A stretch of DNA of 64,000 bases from Melastoma dodecandrum (lineage: Eukaryota > Streptophyta > Magnoliopsida > Myrtales > Melastomataceae): assembly GCA_029817715.1 (NCBI GenBank), contig JARUPY010000534.1, forward strand, positions 2,358,501 through 2,422,500. The letters are read 5' to 3'. The stretch's first letter is position 1. Each line of letters starts with the position of its first letter. The translations under genes and the position numbers were made by a program. Below the pieces are notes generated by a model, which was not told the origin of the DNA, did not search any database, and was given only the letters and a program-made list of their open reading frames with translations. Below are positions 1 through 12,133 of the stretch, piece by piece.

Positions 1-1
1 A

Positions 2-1616
2 CTTAGAGAAAGAATTCAGAGAGGTTTGAATCCTTCCCCACAGTTGTCAGCACCGTGCTCATTTCACGTGACTGGAGATTATAGGAGCATGGTGAGAGAT
101 CCTCTTTCAAATTACTCGCTGTTGTCTCAGGGAGGGACCAATATGTTGAATTGTGGGGTTAGCTCTGCTGCATCATTCATCTCTTCAGCACCTCTTTTGT
201 CTGGAGGAGCCCGCTTGTTGCTTCAAGAGACCAGCCACCAAGATGTTGTTGCAGTTTATGATGATGAGCCTACTAGCATGATATCATATGCCATTAATTC
301 CAAGGAATATGAAGACTGGATTTCTGATAGATCTAATGAATTTGGGGTAGGCTTGTCTCGCAATGTCAGCAGGAAGGAGGGAAGCATTAGCTCCAGCTAT
401 GGGGATATACAATCTTCTGGTGCTTTGGAGCTTTATATCGGCTGTGGAAGTTATGGATCTGGGGAGGTGTCATCTTCCCTGGCCACACTGTCGACGGAGT
501 CAATCGAATCCCCTCATTTGCGGATTTCTTTCAAGGATGATTCCATGGCAGCATCTGGTGGTAAAATGAAGTTTTCAGTGACTTTTTACTTTGGGAAGCA
601 GTTTGATGCTCTGAGAAGAAAATGTTGCCCGAACAAACTTGACTTTTTGCGGTCATTGTGCCGCTGTAAAAGATGGAATGCCCAAGGAGGAAAAAGTAAT
701 GTATATTTTGCCAAGTCGATGGATGAGAGATTCATTATCAAGCAAGTGACAAAAACAGAACTGGATTCATTCGTGGAATTTGCTCCTAAATATTTCGAGT
801 ACCTGTCAGATTCTCTCAGCTCTGAAAGCCCAACTTGTCTGGCAAAGATCCTTGGACTATACCAGGTCTGGCTTCAATTTCTGTTAGTTGTGGCTTGTGA
901 TGGGTTGTTCGCTGTCTTCAAGTGACCCGTGTTTTCCTGCAGGTGACCATCAGAAATCTGAAAGGTGGGAAGGAGACTAAAATAGATTTGATGGTCATGG
1001 AGAACCTCTTCTTTCAGAGAAGCATTTGTAGGGTGTATGACCTTAAAGGTTCATCCAGAGCTCGGTACAATTCTGATACGTCTGGAAAAAATATTGTCCT
1101 GTTGGACTCAAATCTTGTGGAAGCTTTGCGTACCAAACCTATTTTCCTGGGAAGCAAGTCAAAGAGAAGTTTGGAGAGGGCCATCTGGAACGACACTGCA
1201 TTCTTAGCGGTAATCATGTTCTTTTAAGAAAATATCTTTGGAATTCAATTTGTTCATATCTGTAGTGTTTGGCGAGTAACTCTTCGAATGTCATTGGTCG
1301 TTATGATAACTGAGTGGGAATGTTCATGTTTGACTGGGGATTGACATTTGTGTTGTGGACGCAGTATGTGGATGTTATGGACTACTCATTGCTGGTTGGT
1401 GTGGACGAGGTGCGAAAGGAACTCGTCATAGGCATCATAGACTACATGAGGCAGTATACCTGGGATAAGCATCTGGAAACATGGGTGAAGGCTTCAGGCA
1501 TCCTCGGTGGTCCAAGGAACGCTTCGCCTACCATCATATCTCCGAAGCAATACAAGAAGAGGTTCCGGAAAGCGTTGACGTCATATTTCCTATCTCTGCC
1601 TGAATGGTCCTCCTGA
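2..1616 (+). CDS. FAB1: 1-phosphatidylinositol-3-phosphate 5-kinase (FAB1/PIKfyve type), C-terminal part
   Basis: Makes PI(3,5)P2 from PI3P on endosomal and vacuolar membranes. Three exons are visible: 2-865, 943-1209 and 1365-1616. All joins are in phase 0, giving about 461 residues; the 5' part (FYVE finger, chaperonin-like domain) lies outside the window. The second half is a complete PIPK catalytic core: ATP-site lysine in FIIKQV, VMENLFF, the catalytic RVYDLKG, MDYSLLVGVD, and the type III activation loop IIDYMRQYTWDKHLE, followed by SPKQYKKRFRKA and a stop near the usual family C-terminus. Introns are GT-AG (GTCTGG..CAG; GTAATC..CAG). No lesion is seen, so the gene is probably functional. 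Which FAB1 paralogue it is cannot be decided from this part. Confidence 0.93.
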
Positions 1617-2427
1617 CAAGGTTTTCTGTTTGCCATTTTAATTCTTGAGGATTATGCTTAAGGTTAATGTGATAATAGCAGTAACAAGGCGTAGGGATTT
1701 AGGCACAATTAAGTAGAACGGCTAAGAACGGCGAAAGGGTCGGCCAACGTTGTCACTGTAAGAAGGAACAACAGAGATTATTTGGCAAACGCTACATTTC
1801 TCGATCATCTTTAAGGTCTGGTCTGCCTTTCGAAAAGACAAAGGATTTGGAGGTCCAGCGATTTTTTACCACGGCTCTGAACGTATGAACATAACGTTGG
1901 ACAGTAAAGAAAAACAGGGCTCCATGTCCTGAAAACTGCATGAGCACTGCGTTAGGACAATACAAAAATATGTATTCTTGTCCAAAGCCACTTAATTTGT
2001 TTGTTCCCAAGTTGTTCGGTCTCTTTCCCAGGTTTCTCCTTTACAAGGGTGTATCGATTTAACATAAGTTTCTATCAAGACAAGGTTGGATTACGAAGGC
2101 AAATGATTTTGACATATAAGTGGGTAACTCTTGATTGGTTCAACTGATGATAGAAAAAGCATCGAGTCTTGTAAGAAACGATTGATACTGAAATAGAATC
2201 AGACAACCTAAGCAAAATTTCGAAATGGATGCTACGAACACATCCCAATCACACCACCAATCATCCTAGTTGGGGTCCCAATCCAGACCATTTGGTCTGG
2301 ATTATTACATTGGATCAAAATGTGTAAATACATACTTCTTTGCCTATCTACTTTTTTATCTCTGAAATCTGATCATTGGATTCAGAGAAGCCGATGGTCA
2401 AACGAATTCCGGCTGGTTCGTTGTGTG
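1617..2427. other. Intergenic spacer between two convergent genes
   Basis: 3' flank of the FAB1 gene and 3' flank of the PADRE gene, which is transcribed toward it. No convincing coding exon, RNA gene or mobile element was seen. Confidence 0.6.
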
Positions 2428-3226
2428 CTAGGCCACCGCAATCTGCACTGCTCCTCCGCTCCCCGGCACCATGAAGCTCACCCTTTTCTGTGAAAAAAGA
2501 AGGACAAAAATTAAAGACCAACCCGTAAAGTACCATGATTGAATGGAATGATGAGGACTATCATGACCGGGTCCACACGCTGGCCTTTAACGAACATACC
2601 TCACGGATCTTGGGTACTCCTTGGTGCGGCTGCTGCTCCTCATTCCCTCCCCTTTCCGTGATTTCTGCGATCTTTTGGTGGCGATTCGCTAAATACAGGT
2701 TGATGAACCTCTCAGCTGCCTCCGCGTTGTCCCTGCTTGATCTCATGAGCCTCTCGACCTCCGCCTTCGGCAACCTCATCCTCACCCTCTTATTATTACT
2801 GCTGCCATCCTCGCCATCCTCCAACACCACTGGGTTCCCATTGCTTTCACTGGTTGTGGCAGCCGTGACGATGGAGAGGTCCGAGACCGACCTCCTGGCT
2901 AGCATGAGGCTCTCCAGCCGGTCCTTTGCTCCCATCGTAATCCCTGACCTCACCCTCCGCGGCACTCTCCCGTTGGCCGTCTCGTGGCCGTGACTAACAC
3001 TCGGCAACTCCACAAGGAAGTAGAGCCTCCCTGGCTCCAGATTGCGGTCCACTCCGAGGGGCTTCGTTCGGACTCCGAAGTGCTTAACGGACTCCGACTC
3101 CAGGAGGACTTTCCCGGGGTAGTCTTTGAGGACGTCCCCAGCGAGAACAGGGGTCCTCAACTTGAAGGTCTCGCCGGTTATCTTCATGACCTTGGCGGTC
3201 CTCTTCATGCCGAGGGCGTTGCCCAT
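2428..3226 (-). CDS. PADRE (DUF4228) domain protein, two exons
   Basis: Small plant-specific protein of the PADRE/DUF4228 family, whose members are often induced by pathogens and abiotic stress; the molecular function is unknown. Exon 1 is 3226-2600 (209 codons) and exon 2 is 2487-2428 (19 residues plus stop), joined in phase 0 across a 112-bp GTATGT..CACAG intron. The 228-residue product begins MGNALG (Gly2 could be myristoylated). The PADRE N-terminal block follows, with VMKITGETFKLRTPVLAGDVLKD and LEPGRLYFLVELP. After a disordered middle comes LPKAEVERLMRSSRD, then a C-terminus KRVSFMVPGSGGAVQIAVA. That last block is typical of the family and is coded only by exon 2. Reading straight through exon 1 would give a false C-terminus of 12 residues. 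Confidence 0.9.
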
Positions 3227-3749
3227 GTTTAAGTTTAGTCAAGGAGGAGAAACTAAATGTGATTCAGAAAAGGAACGAGGTTTTGAGAGCCTTTCTGAAA
3301 TGGCGGTAGAAGGAACTCGAACTACTTGTCTGGTCGTGGGATTTTGATTACTCCGAGCATAAAACCTACGAGCTTCTACTTCATATTATATATAGGGGTG
3401 AAGTTGGTGTTGGTGTCGTGTCAGTGGTCAACAAATTGAACAATAAATAGAAAACATATGGGGATCTTTGTACCGTTTAAAAAAAATTAGTGAAATACCT
3501 TCTAAATTTTAAAAATTAGTGAAATGCGGGTTTTGTAAATAAATATGCCTTTCTCCTGATTATTTGAGTGGCGGGTTTTGAAAATTCGTCTCGCGCTAAA
3601 TTGAGTATTTTTGAAACTTCAACCGTATTTTATAAATTTTTTTAAACTAACGATACAATCGTACAATCCTCGTTATACAAGCTAAGGTGAGACTCTTCTT
3701 TGTGCGTGCGTATCCGAAACTAGGAAGACAGCACTCTTTCACTTTGCGT
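3227..3749. other. Promoter-side flank of the PADRE gene, AT-rich
   Basis: Holds the presumed promoter and 5' UTR of the minus-strand PADRE gene, then AT-rich DNA up to the LTR at 3750. No gene was recognised. Confidence 0.5.
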
Positions 3750-4286
3750 TGGCGCACGCGGAAGCCCTTGAAAGCGAGTCGAACCGGATGCGGTTCTTGA
3801 TCAAAAGTTAACTAAAAAATAACGAGACAAAGAATTTAAGTGTTTCAGTCAATCGACCTACGTCCACGGGTGGAGAAGAAGATTTCATTAGAATAGTGGA
3901 GTACGAACTTAGGTTGAGACCCTCTCTAACCAACTTGACCTATCCGAGTATAAGATATTGCTTTTCCGGTAAGAAATAACCCCGAAATGTTTTCCGTATT
4001 TCCTCAATACACACCATTTCTTTACCGCCGCACACTTTGCACTCGTGTATCCCTAATCTATGCTCTAAGGATTTGATCCCTCTCATCTCTTTTTTCCGAC
4101 GCATATTTATAGAATAGATACCACACATAGTAAATCTGGCAAGTAAATATATTATGAGATATAATTTAATATAATCCAATATATCTTCCCAAGAGATATA
4201 GTATCTCCCCTTCCGTATATTTCACGAGCGAATCTAATATTCTCCAAATCGCAACATAACCGACTTCGGGCCACAAAAGCCTAACA
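3750..4286 (-). repeat. 3' LTR of the decayed Copia element
   Basis: Diverged direct copy of 5774-6268. Both contain the stretch running from a GGAAGC-type start through GTACGAACTTAGGTTGA to CCGACTTCGGG. On the minus strand it begins TGTTAGGC and ends GCGCCA. It is longer than its partner because of extra sequence around 4195-4225. Confidence 0.85.
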
Positions 4287-4403
4287 AACTCCACCTTGGG
4301 TCGAAGTCCATAGAATGTCTGAGAAATTGTCACTCCATGTACTGGTCTTTCCCTAAGACTAACTGTGAATATCTCCCTTCATCTCCTCCAGGCTCTGGCG
4401 AGC

Positions 4404-5758
4404 CTAGTCAACGGAACATCCAAGCCCATCCACGACGAACTTGATTACCCACATCTTCTTGCTTCTCCGCGCTCGCGACCTATTACCCCATTTCTCCGAT
4501 GACTTATTGCTCCTCTTGAAAGGTTCATGACACCTTCCAGAAAACCCAACAGTGTTAATAGCAACGGCACCTCTCATAACATACAAGCTCTTCAATCGAC
4601 TTCTAGTCATCCACAACCGCCTTCCTCGGCGAACATTGAGGGCTCCACCTGAAGCAAAAAATTCGTACCCATTGGCTTCTAAAACACTCACGGAAATAAT
4701 ATTTCTCGTGATCTTAAGTACATGTCGGATAGCTACCAACTCTCTCACAGTTCCATCATTCATTCTGAGCCGAACCGTTCCCATACTTGCAACCTTACGC
4801 TTGTGACCATTGCCTAAGCGTACCTCTCCACCTGCAGTGGAACAGTATGCAGTGAACATCGGCCTATGAGGACTCATGTGAAAAGTACTCCTTGAGTCGA
4901 GAATCCAATCCTCGTCTGATGGTATCTCCGACTCAATTTCAATAGTCTGCACATTGCTAGCCAGGAGTACATCTCCGTCTCTGGCATCATTGTCGGTGAT
5001 ATACATAGCAACCTTCGCTGATGCTTGCAATCCTTCATCCTTCTCTGTCAGCTTCCTGCAGTTTTTCTTTTTGTGTCCTTTTCTTACCGCAATGGAAGCA
5101 CCTTACCCCGCTGCTATCTTTAGATCTGGTCCTGCCTACTGTTAATGCCTCCGCCATCGGTCGCCCTACTTCACCCGTCAACTCTTTATCAATCAAATCT
5201 TTTGATAAAAGTGCAGACCGTACCTCGTCAACTGTGAGAACACTTCTCCCATACAAGAACATCTTCCTAAAACTCTGGTATGAAGCGAGTAGTGAACATA
5301 AAAGCAGCATCGCCTGGATCTCCTCATCGATCTTGTCGTCGATCCTCTCAAAATCCAAAGATGTAGACAATCAATTATCTAGGTAGGATTTAACGAACAT
5401 ACCTTGCATCATTATGAAGAACCTTTGCCTGAGAAGAATTTTGTTGCTCAGAGTCCTCATCATGTACAGACTCTCCAATTTACTCTAAAGCCTAGCCCGT
5501 CTCCTTGAACACTTTTTTAGAACTTCGTTAGACAAACACAGCTGAATCGCCGATAACGCTCTAGCATCTATCTCCTTCCACTAGTCAGAAGTCAACTTCG
5601 AAGCACTCTTCAATTGATCTGTAAGAGCCTTCTCCAATCCACTCTGTACCAATAGCACCCTCATCTTGACTTGCCACAAGCCGAAATTCATGCTCCCATC
5701 CAACTTCTCGATCTCGAACTTACTACCAGCGATGGATCTCGAATCTACACAACCGAAC
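4404..5758 (-). pseudogene. Copia gag and gag-pre-integrase remnants
   Basis: Minus strand. Just after the primer-binding site (about 5740-5590) a broken frame reads like a Copia Gag N-terminus (SKFEIEKLDGSMNFGLWQVK). Frameshifts and stops follow until 5370-5035, which gives a Gag C-terminal half with a CFHCGKK zinc-knuckle start. From 5030 to 4404 there is a protease/gag-pre-integrase-like section (DWILDSRSTFHMSPHR, where the usual active-site aspartate motif D-S-G/A is altered to DSR; then LNGHKRKV- and ISVSVLEANGYEF-like blocks). It ends before the integrase. The product cannot be functional. Confidence 0.8.
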
Positions 5759-5773
5759 TCTGATACTAATTAT

Positions 5774-6268
5774 TGGAGAATGCGGAAGCACTTAGAAGCG
5801 AGTTGAAACGGATCCGGTTCTTGATCTGAGGTTAACTAAAAAATAAGGAGACAAATAATTTACGTTGTTTGGTCAATCGACCTACGTCCACGGCGGAGAA
5901 GAAGATTTCACCATAACAATGGAGTACGAACTTAGGTTGACACCCTATTTAACCCCCTCGACCTACCTAAGTTCAAGATCCCGCTTTTTCGGTAAGAAAT
6001 ATCCCCGAAGTATTTCCCATGTTTTCCTGACACACCCTTTCTTTACCGCCGCACTCTTTGCACTCATGTATCCATTTTCTCTGCTCGAAGGATTTGCTCT
6101 CTCTCATCTCTTTTTTCCTGTCGCTTCGTAAATAAATACCACACATATATCATAAATATGGCTGATATAATAACATTTAATATATCTTCCCAGGTGATAT
6201 ATTTCACGAACGAATATAATATTCTCTAAATCACAATATAACCGACTTCGGGCTACAAAATCCCGACA
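5774..6268 (-). repeat. 5' LTR of the decayed Copia element
   Basis: Direct copy of the left LTR. On the minus strand it starts TGTCGGGATTTTG and ends CTCCA, followed by the primer-binding site. Confidence 0.85.
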
Positions 6269-8129
6269 CTATGGTTGTGTGGCAAGTGACGGGGGTTGAA
6301 GTCGTCGAAAAATCCTTATCATCGTTCACACACACAACATTATTCATGTTCTTTTATTTGGTAGGTTGGATATTAATAATAATATTAGGTGTGAACGAAG
6401 GAAGTGGGATTATTCAAAGACTTATTGCTCCCCAAAGTCCAAGTGATCACATGGTTGGTTTAGTGTATGTTTCCCCACGATTTTCTTCGTAGTGTGTCTG
6501 CGCTTTCCACGTACCTATTGTTATATTAAGTCCTTCATGGCTGAAATTCTTGTCCTCCCTGTTTGACAATTTGGTTCTCTTTTCTTCTTCTTTTTTTAAT
6601 ATATCAATGGTTCCTGTCGGGAGGGATTCGTTATTGTTTTTCTGACGTGGGTGCTACGTCATGTAGTGGTCGTTCATTCAGTCCCTCGGCTGCTACTACT
6701 GTTGATTCGTGAGAGCATAAAGCATAAATAGTAGGTTGCTTCGTGCTTGGAAATGTCAGCGTAGCGGGAACTAACCTCTAATTCCGTGGATCTTGTCATC
6801 GACCTTGACAAAAGGTAAGAGCGAATGCCCTGGCAATCAATCGCGTCGCAGCGTGATTATGCGAGTGCCATCCATCACGATGAAATTTTGGGAATGGGAT
6901 TTAGCGCTAGAGTCTTTTGGTATACGGCGCTCTCTTGCAACGCATCGTCGGGCTGTGTTCCTTTTAGTGGAAGTAGTATGAATGTATGACTGACTACATG
7001 GTGAGAGGATGAAGTGGGATTTATGGCAGCATGACATCCTCCCCCCCTTAAGGTATTTCGTTTTTTTCTTTTTAGAATTTGGATTCGTGGGTCCATTTTT
7101 GCACGATAGAGACATCCAACGACCACCCTTCAAAAACAACATTACGGATTTTCTAGCGGTTGGCAAATGAGACCGGGAGCCGATTTGAACTCTTCCCCCA
7201 CGAAACATTCAGAAATGTTCAAACCCTCCAATTTGTCTCCAGCGATGGAACATCGACATTAATCGGTATATACCCCGTGTCCGTAATCCCTGTAATACCG
7301 GAACATGTTTCGCAAATAAACGATGGAAAACCGAAGGAAAGTCTAGGTCAGACGAAGCCGGCCCTCCTCTTCAATCATACCTACTTCTCTATATGCTTAG
7401 AATCGGTAAGAAATGGCCGTCTGTTTCTACTTACTGAACATGAGATTGGTAAAAAGCGTATATTTTAGCCTTTTTTTTTTTTTACTTTGACGGAGTAAAA
7501 CCGAAACGGTCGTTTCAAAATGAAGGAATACTTAGGATTTGACTTGGATCGAAGACCGACATAAAATATTTAATCGGGTCTCGACTCGAGAGCACAAAAA
7601 TTAACGATGTATGTTAGAGTTGTTTGTAATCTTTGACGTTGCAATATTTGAACCTCTCGTTAATCATAAGCCCTTCAATTCCTTACAGACAGCAATGGAA
7701 AGAAGAGAGTGCAAAGGCGGGTTTGGTCAAGTGATTGCATGTTGTCGAATAATCCTTTCTGTCTCTTTTGCTAATCAAACTGCCACTAAACTATCTCCTC
7801 GGCTAGTGGAAGAAATAATGATAATAATAAACATTTAATTATAATTCTATTAAAATAAAACTAGTTATGAAAGAAAAGAAAAAAGGGTGTAGAATTAAAA
7901 ATTAAACCGACTGACAAATGATGGCAATTTCTAATAAAAATGGGAAAGTCCAGGATAAATTATTTATTTTTTATTGAGTTGCAAATTTAAGTTTTTCTTT
8001 TGCCAAAGGTCTTCTAGTCAGTTCTTTTCGGACACCACTTGAATTTGGGCAAAATACAATGACAAAAAAAAAAAAAAAATGAATCGGGAATGGAACGAAT
8101 GTTGTCAGCTCCTCTTCTTTTCCTTTTAG
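6269..8129. other. Intergenic, AT-rich, no gene recognised
   Basis: Open frames here are short and resemble nothing I know. A polypyrimidine run (CATCCTCCCCCCTTAAGG, about 7029-7046) recalls LTR-proximal polypurine tracts of plant Ty3 elements read on the other strand, but no LTR partner was found. A poly(T) run lies at about 7470. The last part is 3' flank of the U-box gene. Confidence 0.5.
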
Positions 8130-10714
8130 TCAGTGGCCTGTTGTCCCTGTTTTGGGCATCCCGTGAAGCAGCTCCAGTAGCGAAGTGGCTTTCCTCTTTG
8201 CCCTCTCTGTGCCGTTTCTCGACAGCTCTGTCAATGGTATGACTGCACCGAGCCTGCTTATGCATGCAAGGTTCCCTGAGTCTCTCTTGCACAGGGAGAG
8301 CAGGATCGCCGCCGCGTTCTCTTTATTCCGCGGCAGACCCATCCGTGTAAGATCTATCAAGACGGGGATCGTGCTGGCTTTTACCATAGCGACCTTAGCA
8401 TCCTGGCAGCTTGCCAGGACGGATAAAATGGTCAGCGCCTCGTTGACCATGCAGTGACTTGATTCCGTGAGCATCTTCAACAGCGCCTCTATGATCCTTG
8501 CCCTGACAGCCCTTCCCTTGTTTCCCTGATATATGCACAGATTGAACAGTGCCGTCGCAGCATCTTTCTTCCCTCTGATGGTCCCCACCTGGAGCAGCTC
8601 GACTAAGGCCGGAATAGCTCCAGAAGCACCGATTATTATTTTGTTCTCCTCTCCCAGAGACAAACTAAACAGAGTTGCTGCTGAATTCTCCCTGGCCTGC
8701 ATGCTCCCGGATCTCAGGACTTGGACAATAGAAGGGACAGCACCCGCAAGCATAATCAGTCCCTTGTTGTTCTCGTATATGGACAAATTGAGAATGGATG
8801 TAACGGCATTCTCTTGAACCGTGATGTCATCCGATGTTAATAATTTCACGAGGGCTGGAATTGCACCTGCTTCTGCAATTAGTATCCGGTTGTCGGTGCT
8901 TCTTTTAGATAGAGACCTGATTTCAGACACGGCACCTTTACACTCCTCAATGGATTGGCTGGAGAGCTTACGGACAAGAGCTTCAATCGTCGCTATGTCG
9001 CCACTGATGTCTCTAACGGAACCATTGGCGTTCTTTATCTTACCGTTTGCCAAAACTGTAGGATGTTCCACGTTATGAGTTGTGCACCATTGGCTGATCA
9101 AACTCCTCAAAACATAGTTTGGTGTAAGTATAAAATTTTGGAGCTTCTGCTGCGTCTTTGGACAAGTAACGTTGCCGCTGTCAATCCATTTCTGGATGTA
9201 AGATCTTTCATACGTCTGGCAGAGAGAGGTGATCCAGTTAATAACCAGAATTAATGAAAATACTAAAGCTAACAACTACTTCAACATGTAGATAAAGTAC
9301 AGTAAAACATGCACCTGCCCAGTAGCCACGATCACGGGATCTCTCATCAACTCCAGGGAGATTGGGCAAAGGAAATCCTCTGGGATAAGTACCCCATCAC
9401 TTTTCTCTGTCTCCTCGAGATCTTTTACAGCAGAATGCTTCTCTTGATCAGTGGGAAGGTGCTCCTTGTCTTCTGTTTCTCTTGTACTTGATTCCTGAAT
9501 ATCTGGCGAACTAGAAGAGTTGGCAAGCAGGCTGTTTAACTCTCCATTTAGGCTCTCAGAAGCATCACCCTGTTGGACATCGGGAAGATGTACAGAGACT
9601 TCATGATCTACGTTACCAATGTTCTTGATATGTAGTGTGCCAATGTTGCGATTGCTAGATTGGAGAGGGTCGAGGTCAATTTCCAGTGGCTCTGACAAAG
9701 CCCGAGACAGCAATTTCAAATTCAGAGGCCCATATCTCTCGGCAGCTCTTCTCAGCTGTGCTCTCACTAAGTCAACCTGGCATAAACATGCAAAGTCAAG
9801 AGACAGGCATGGAGAACATATCCGGGCACTACACGACTTGAAAAGTCACATGATCGATTCCGCACCTGCTCTTGCACCTCCTCTGATATGTCAAACTGCT
9901 CGTATGGGATGCTTCCGAGAGCTTTCTCCAATTTCCACGTCACGCACTGAAACTGGAAGGTAATTTTCTTTGCTGCTCCCTCCTGTAATAAGAGAGACAA
10001 TTGTGATTCAAGGAAGGAGTCGCAGTCCCCATATGGTGAACACGCAAAATGAAGAACAACCACCGGCAAGATTCTCAGCACTCCACGTGTATGAACGACA
10101 ACATCCCTCAAATGAAAATCCCTGCCAATTCAGAACATGCTGATAGGCGCTGCGAGCATTACATTACATGTAAGGAGAGACACTATGACAGAACCTGAGC
10201 TGCACGATAACAGATTCGAAATCACCTACATGGGCACAAATATAACCTGGACGCTATCGAACTCAGAATGATCAGAAATCACTCCATTCCCCAAATACAT
10301 GGAAAGACTGCACAACCTATACTGTACGAGATCTAAAACAGAAAATTCAAACGCAGGAAAGCCCCAATCGGAACTCCCACCAGAAAATCAACGGGAGAAG
10401 TGAGCTGAGCACAAAAAAAAGGCAATAGCAGATACTACATTTCCGTGGAGAGGGGAAGGGGGAGGGGTTGGGCTTACAGAGGAAGGGGAATTGGGGAGGG
10501 AGAGCAGAAGGCAGCGGACAGACTGGAGAGACAGCAGGAGATCGGAGTACCAAGAGTCGGAGTGACGGAGGGGAATCTCGTCGACGAGGTGAGAGAGTAG
10601 GGAAACCCGGCGGACGAGGTCGGTGGACTCCTTACGAAAGGGATGGAGGTGTTGGGAGAGGGAAGAGTCCCGGGAAATGGACTTGACCAGCTCCTGAAGA
10701 TCCGACCCGGCCAT
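8130..10714 (-). CDS. U-box/ARM-repeat E3 ubiquitin ligase (PUB12/13/14 group)
   Basis: Cytosolic E3 ligase. The U-box recruits E2 and the ARM repeats bind substrate or receptor kinases; members of this group turn over immune and hormone receptors. Four exons: 10714-10478, 9982-9866, 9776-9315 and 9215-8130, all joined in phase 0, 633 residues. Residues 1 to about 200 form the UND helical domain (LARR-like DLVRRVSLL, IPYEQFDISEEVQEQ, VDLVRAQLRRA). The U-box is at about 249-322 (DFLCPISLELMRDPVIVATGQ, TYERSYIQKWI, CPKTQQKL, LTPNYVLRSLI-WC). Armadillo repeats fill about 350-625 (AEAGAIPALVKLL, ENAVTSILNLS, GKKDAATALFNLCIYQGNKG). Length and domain order are normal. One doubt: between exons 1 and 2 the usual GSKIYL stretch is missing and about six residues are short, so a micro-exon may be hidden in the 495-bp intron or that border may be misplaced. 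Confidence 0.92.
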
Positions 10715-12133
10715 CGCTCACCCCACCCCACCCCCTCCTAGCCTCTCCTCCTTACCAGAGAGAAGCCAATCAATCGGTCACTTTCAGCCACCAAGTGGGT
10801 GGGGGAGAACGTGATGATCTTATCTAAACATATCATCCTCATCGTCATCATCGTCTTCATCCCTGAGTCTCGAGTGCTGACAGACCCTCGCCTGACTATT
10901 TTTTGGTAATTTAAATAAGAATTCTAAATAAATTAAAAAGGATTTTATTTACTATTATATTATACACACGCCAATCAAGAACTAGAGACCAAATGATGAT
11001 GATTTTTTTGTTCGGTCGAGTTGGCTTGGGGGGGCGGGCGTTAATTTAGTTAGAGAGGCCGTCGGTGGTTTGTTTGCTTGTATGCTCCTCGGATTCGCTT
11101 ATTCGCCGGGACTAACTATGCTTTAATTTATTTTATTTATTTATTTTTTGTCCCCTCTTTAAATCATTTTCTGGGCCAGGCTGTATTTTTTTAAAAAAAA
11201 AAGGAAAAAGAGAAAATTAGGGGGAAGGATGAAACAAGAGGTACTGCTTCGTCATCGGCCGCGAAAGGAATCTAAATTTTACTCTAAATCTATATAAATA
11301 AAAGAACAAATAAATATATCCTAAAATTTTATTCATTTTTTTCAATTTATCATGAAATTTAAAAAATATAACCTTATATTCTAATGTTATAACGTTACAT
11401 CAAAACTATCCTCCATCAATAATAACCCTAACGGAATCTTACGTGGCGTTGACGTGGCGAATAACGCTATTAATATCACCGTTTTTCTTAATTAATTAAT
11501 CCTATTATGCCCTAATATTAAACTTTTCCCAAATTAATATCAAATTTTACCCTAATTTTAAATTTTTCCCAACCAAACTCACTCTCGTAAGTATGACAAA
11601 TTATGACAAATTACTTTTGAGAGATTAATTTTGAGAAATCGACCAAACTAACATAAGTAACAATGATTGTAGTGGAGGTGGGGAGAAAGACTTTTGTTTT
11701 TCCCTGTCGGAGATTCAAACGAAGGAGGTCCACTTGTGATGGTCCACCTACTCACCCCCTTGTTGGTTTCTCCTCTGTGCTTTATTAGAACGATATCTCC
11801 TAAGATACCGTAAGGTCCCTAATCATATTAAATTATACTTTACTCGACCCAAAATGATGTTGATGGGAACCCTTTTTACTATAGACGGGCATGATGATTG
11901 TTTTCTTTACATTAGCATGTAGTAAACACTCGTCCTCCCATGGTAATCGTCAATGCTTCAACGAACACAAGCACTCTAATATCAGCAGCTTCCGAAAACA
12001 AGCCTAGTTAGAATACATATATGTAAGGGAAAATGCGACCATATACGTCTCGAACCGGATTAGCGACAACTTCCACCATTCGACAACACACGTTCTTGTA
12101 TTATACTTTGGACGCGCCGCGACGAACAGTAAT
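10715..12133. other. Promoter of the U-box gene and AT-rich spacer
   Basis: Just upstream of the minus-strand U-box gene is a TC/ATC-rich stretch (10820-10870), probably 5' UTR or promoter. From 10900 to 12000 the DNA is strongly AT-rich with poly(A)/poly(T) runs and no coding frame. The end is 3' flank of the PMEI gene. Confidence 0.5.

Larger units (their letters stand above)
3750..6268 (-). mobile_element. Degenerate non-autonomous Ty1/Copia LTR retrotransposon
   Basis: Two direct repeats of about 500 bp (3750-4286 and 5774-6268) begin and end TG..CA and bound an internal domain of only about 1.5 kb, read on the minus strand. Next to the right-hand (5') LTR, minus-strand bases 5771-5757 contain TAGTATCAGAG, a primer-binding site resembling the initiator-Met tRNA complement. 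Next to the left-hand (3') LTR is a purine-rich stretch (CCAAGGTGGAGTT on minus, ending at 4287). The internal part holds broken gag and a gag-pre-integrase fragment; integrase, reverse transcriptase and RNase H are absent. The LTRs differ by many substitutions and an indel of about 40 bp, and no target duplication is evident (TGCGT versus CTATG), so this is an old insertion. Confidence 0.85.

Noticed and set aside
2535..2993. 152-codon plus-strand frame over the PADRE gene
   Set aside because: Antisense shadow; the minus strand encodes the conserved domain.
7029..7046. Polypyrimidine run resembling an LTR-adjacent tract
   Set aside because: No LTR pair, primer site or retroviral protein nearby; not enough to call an element.
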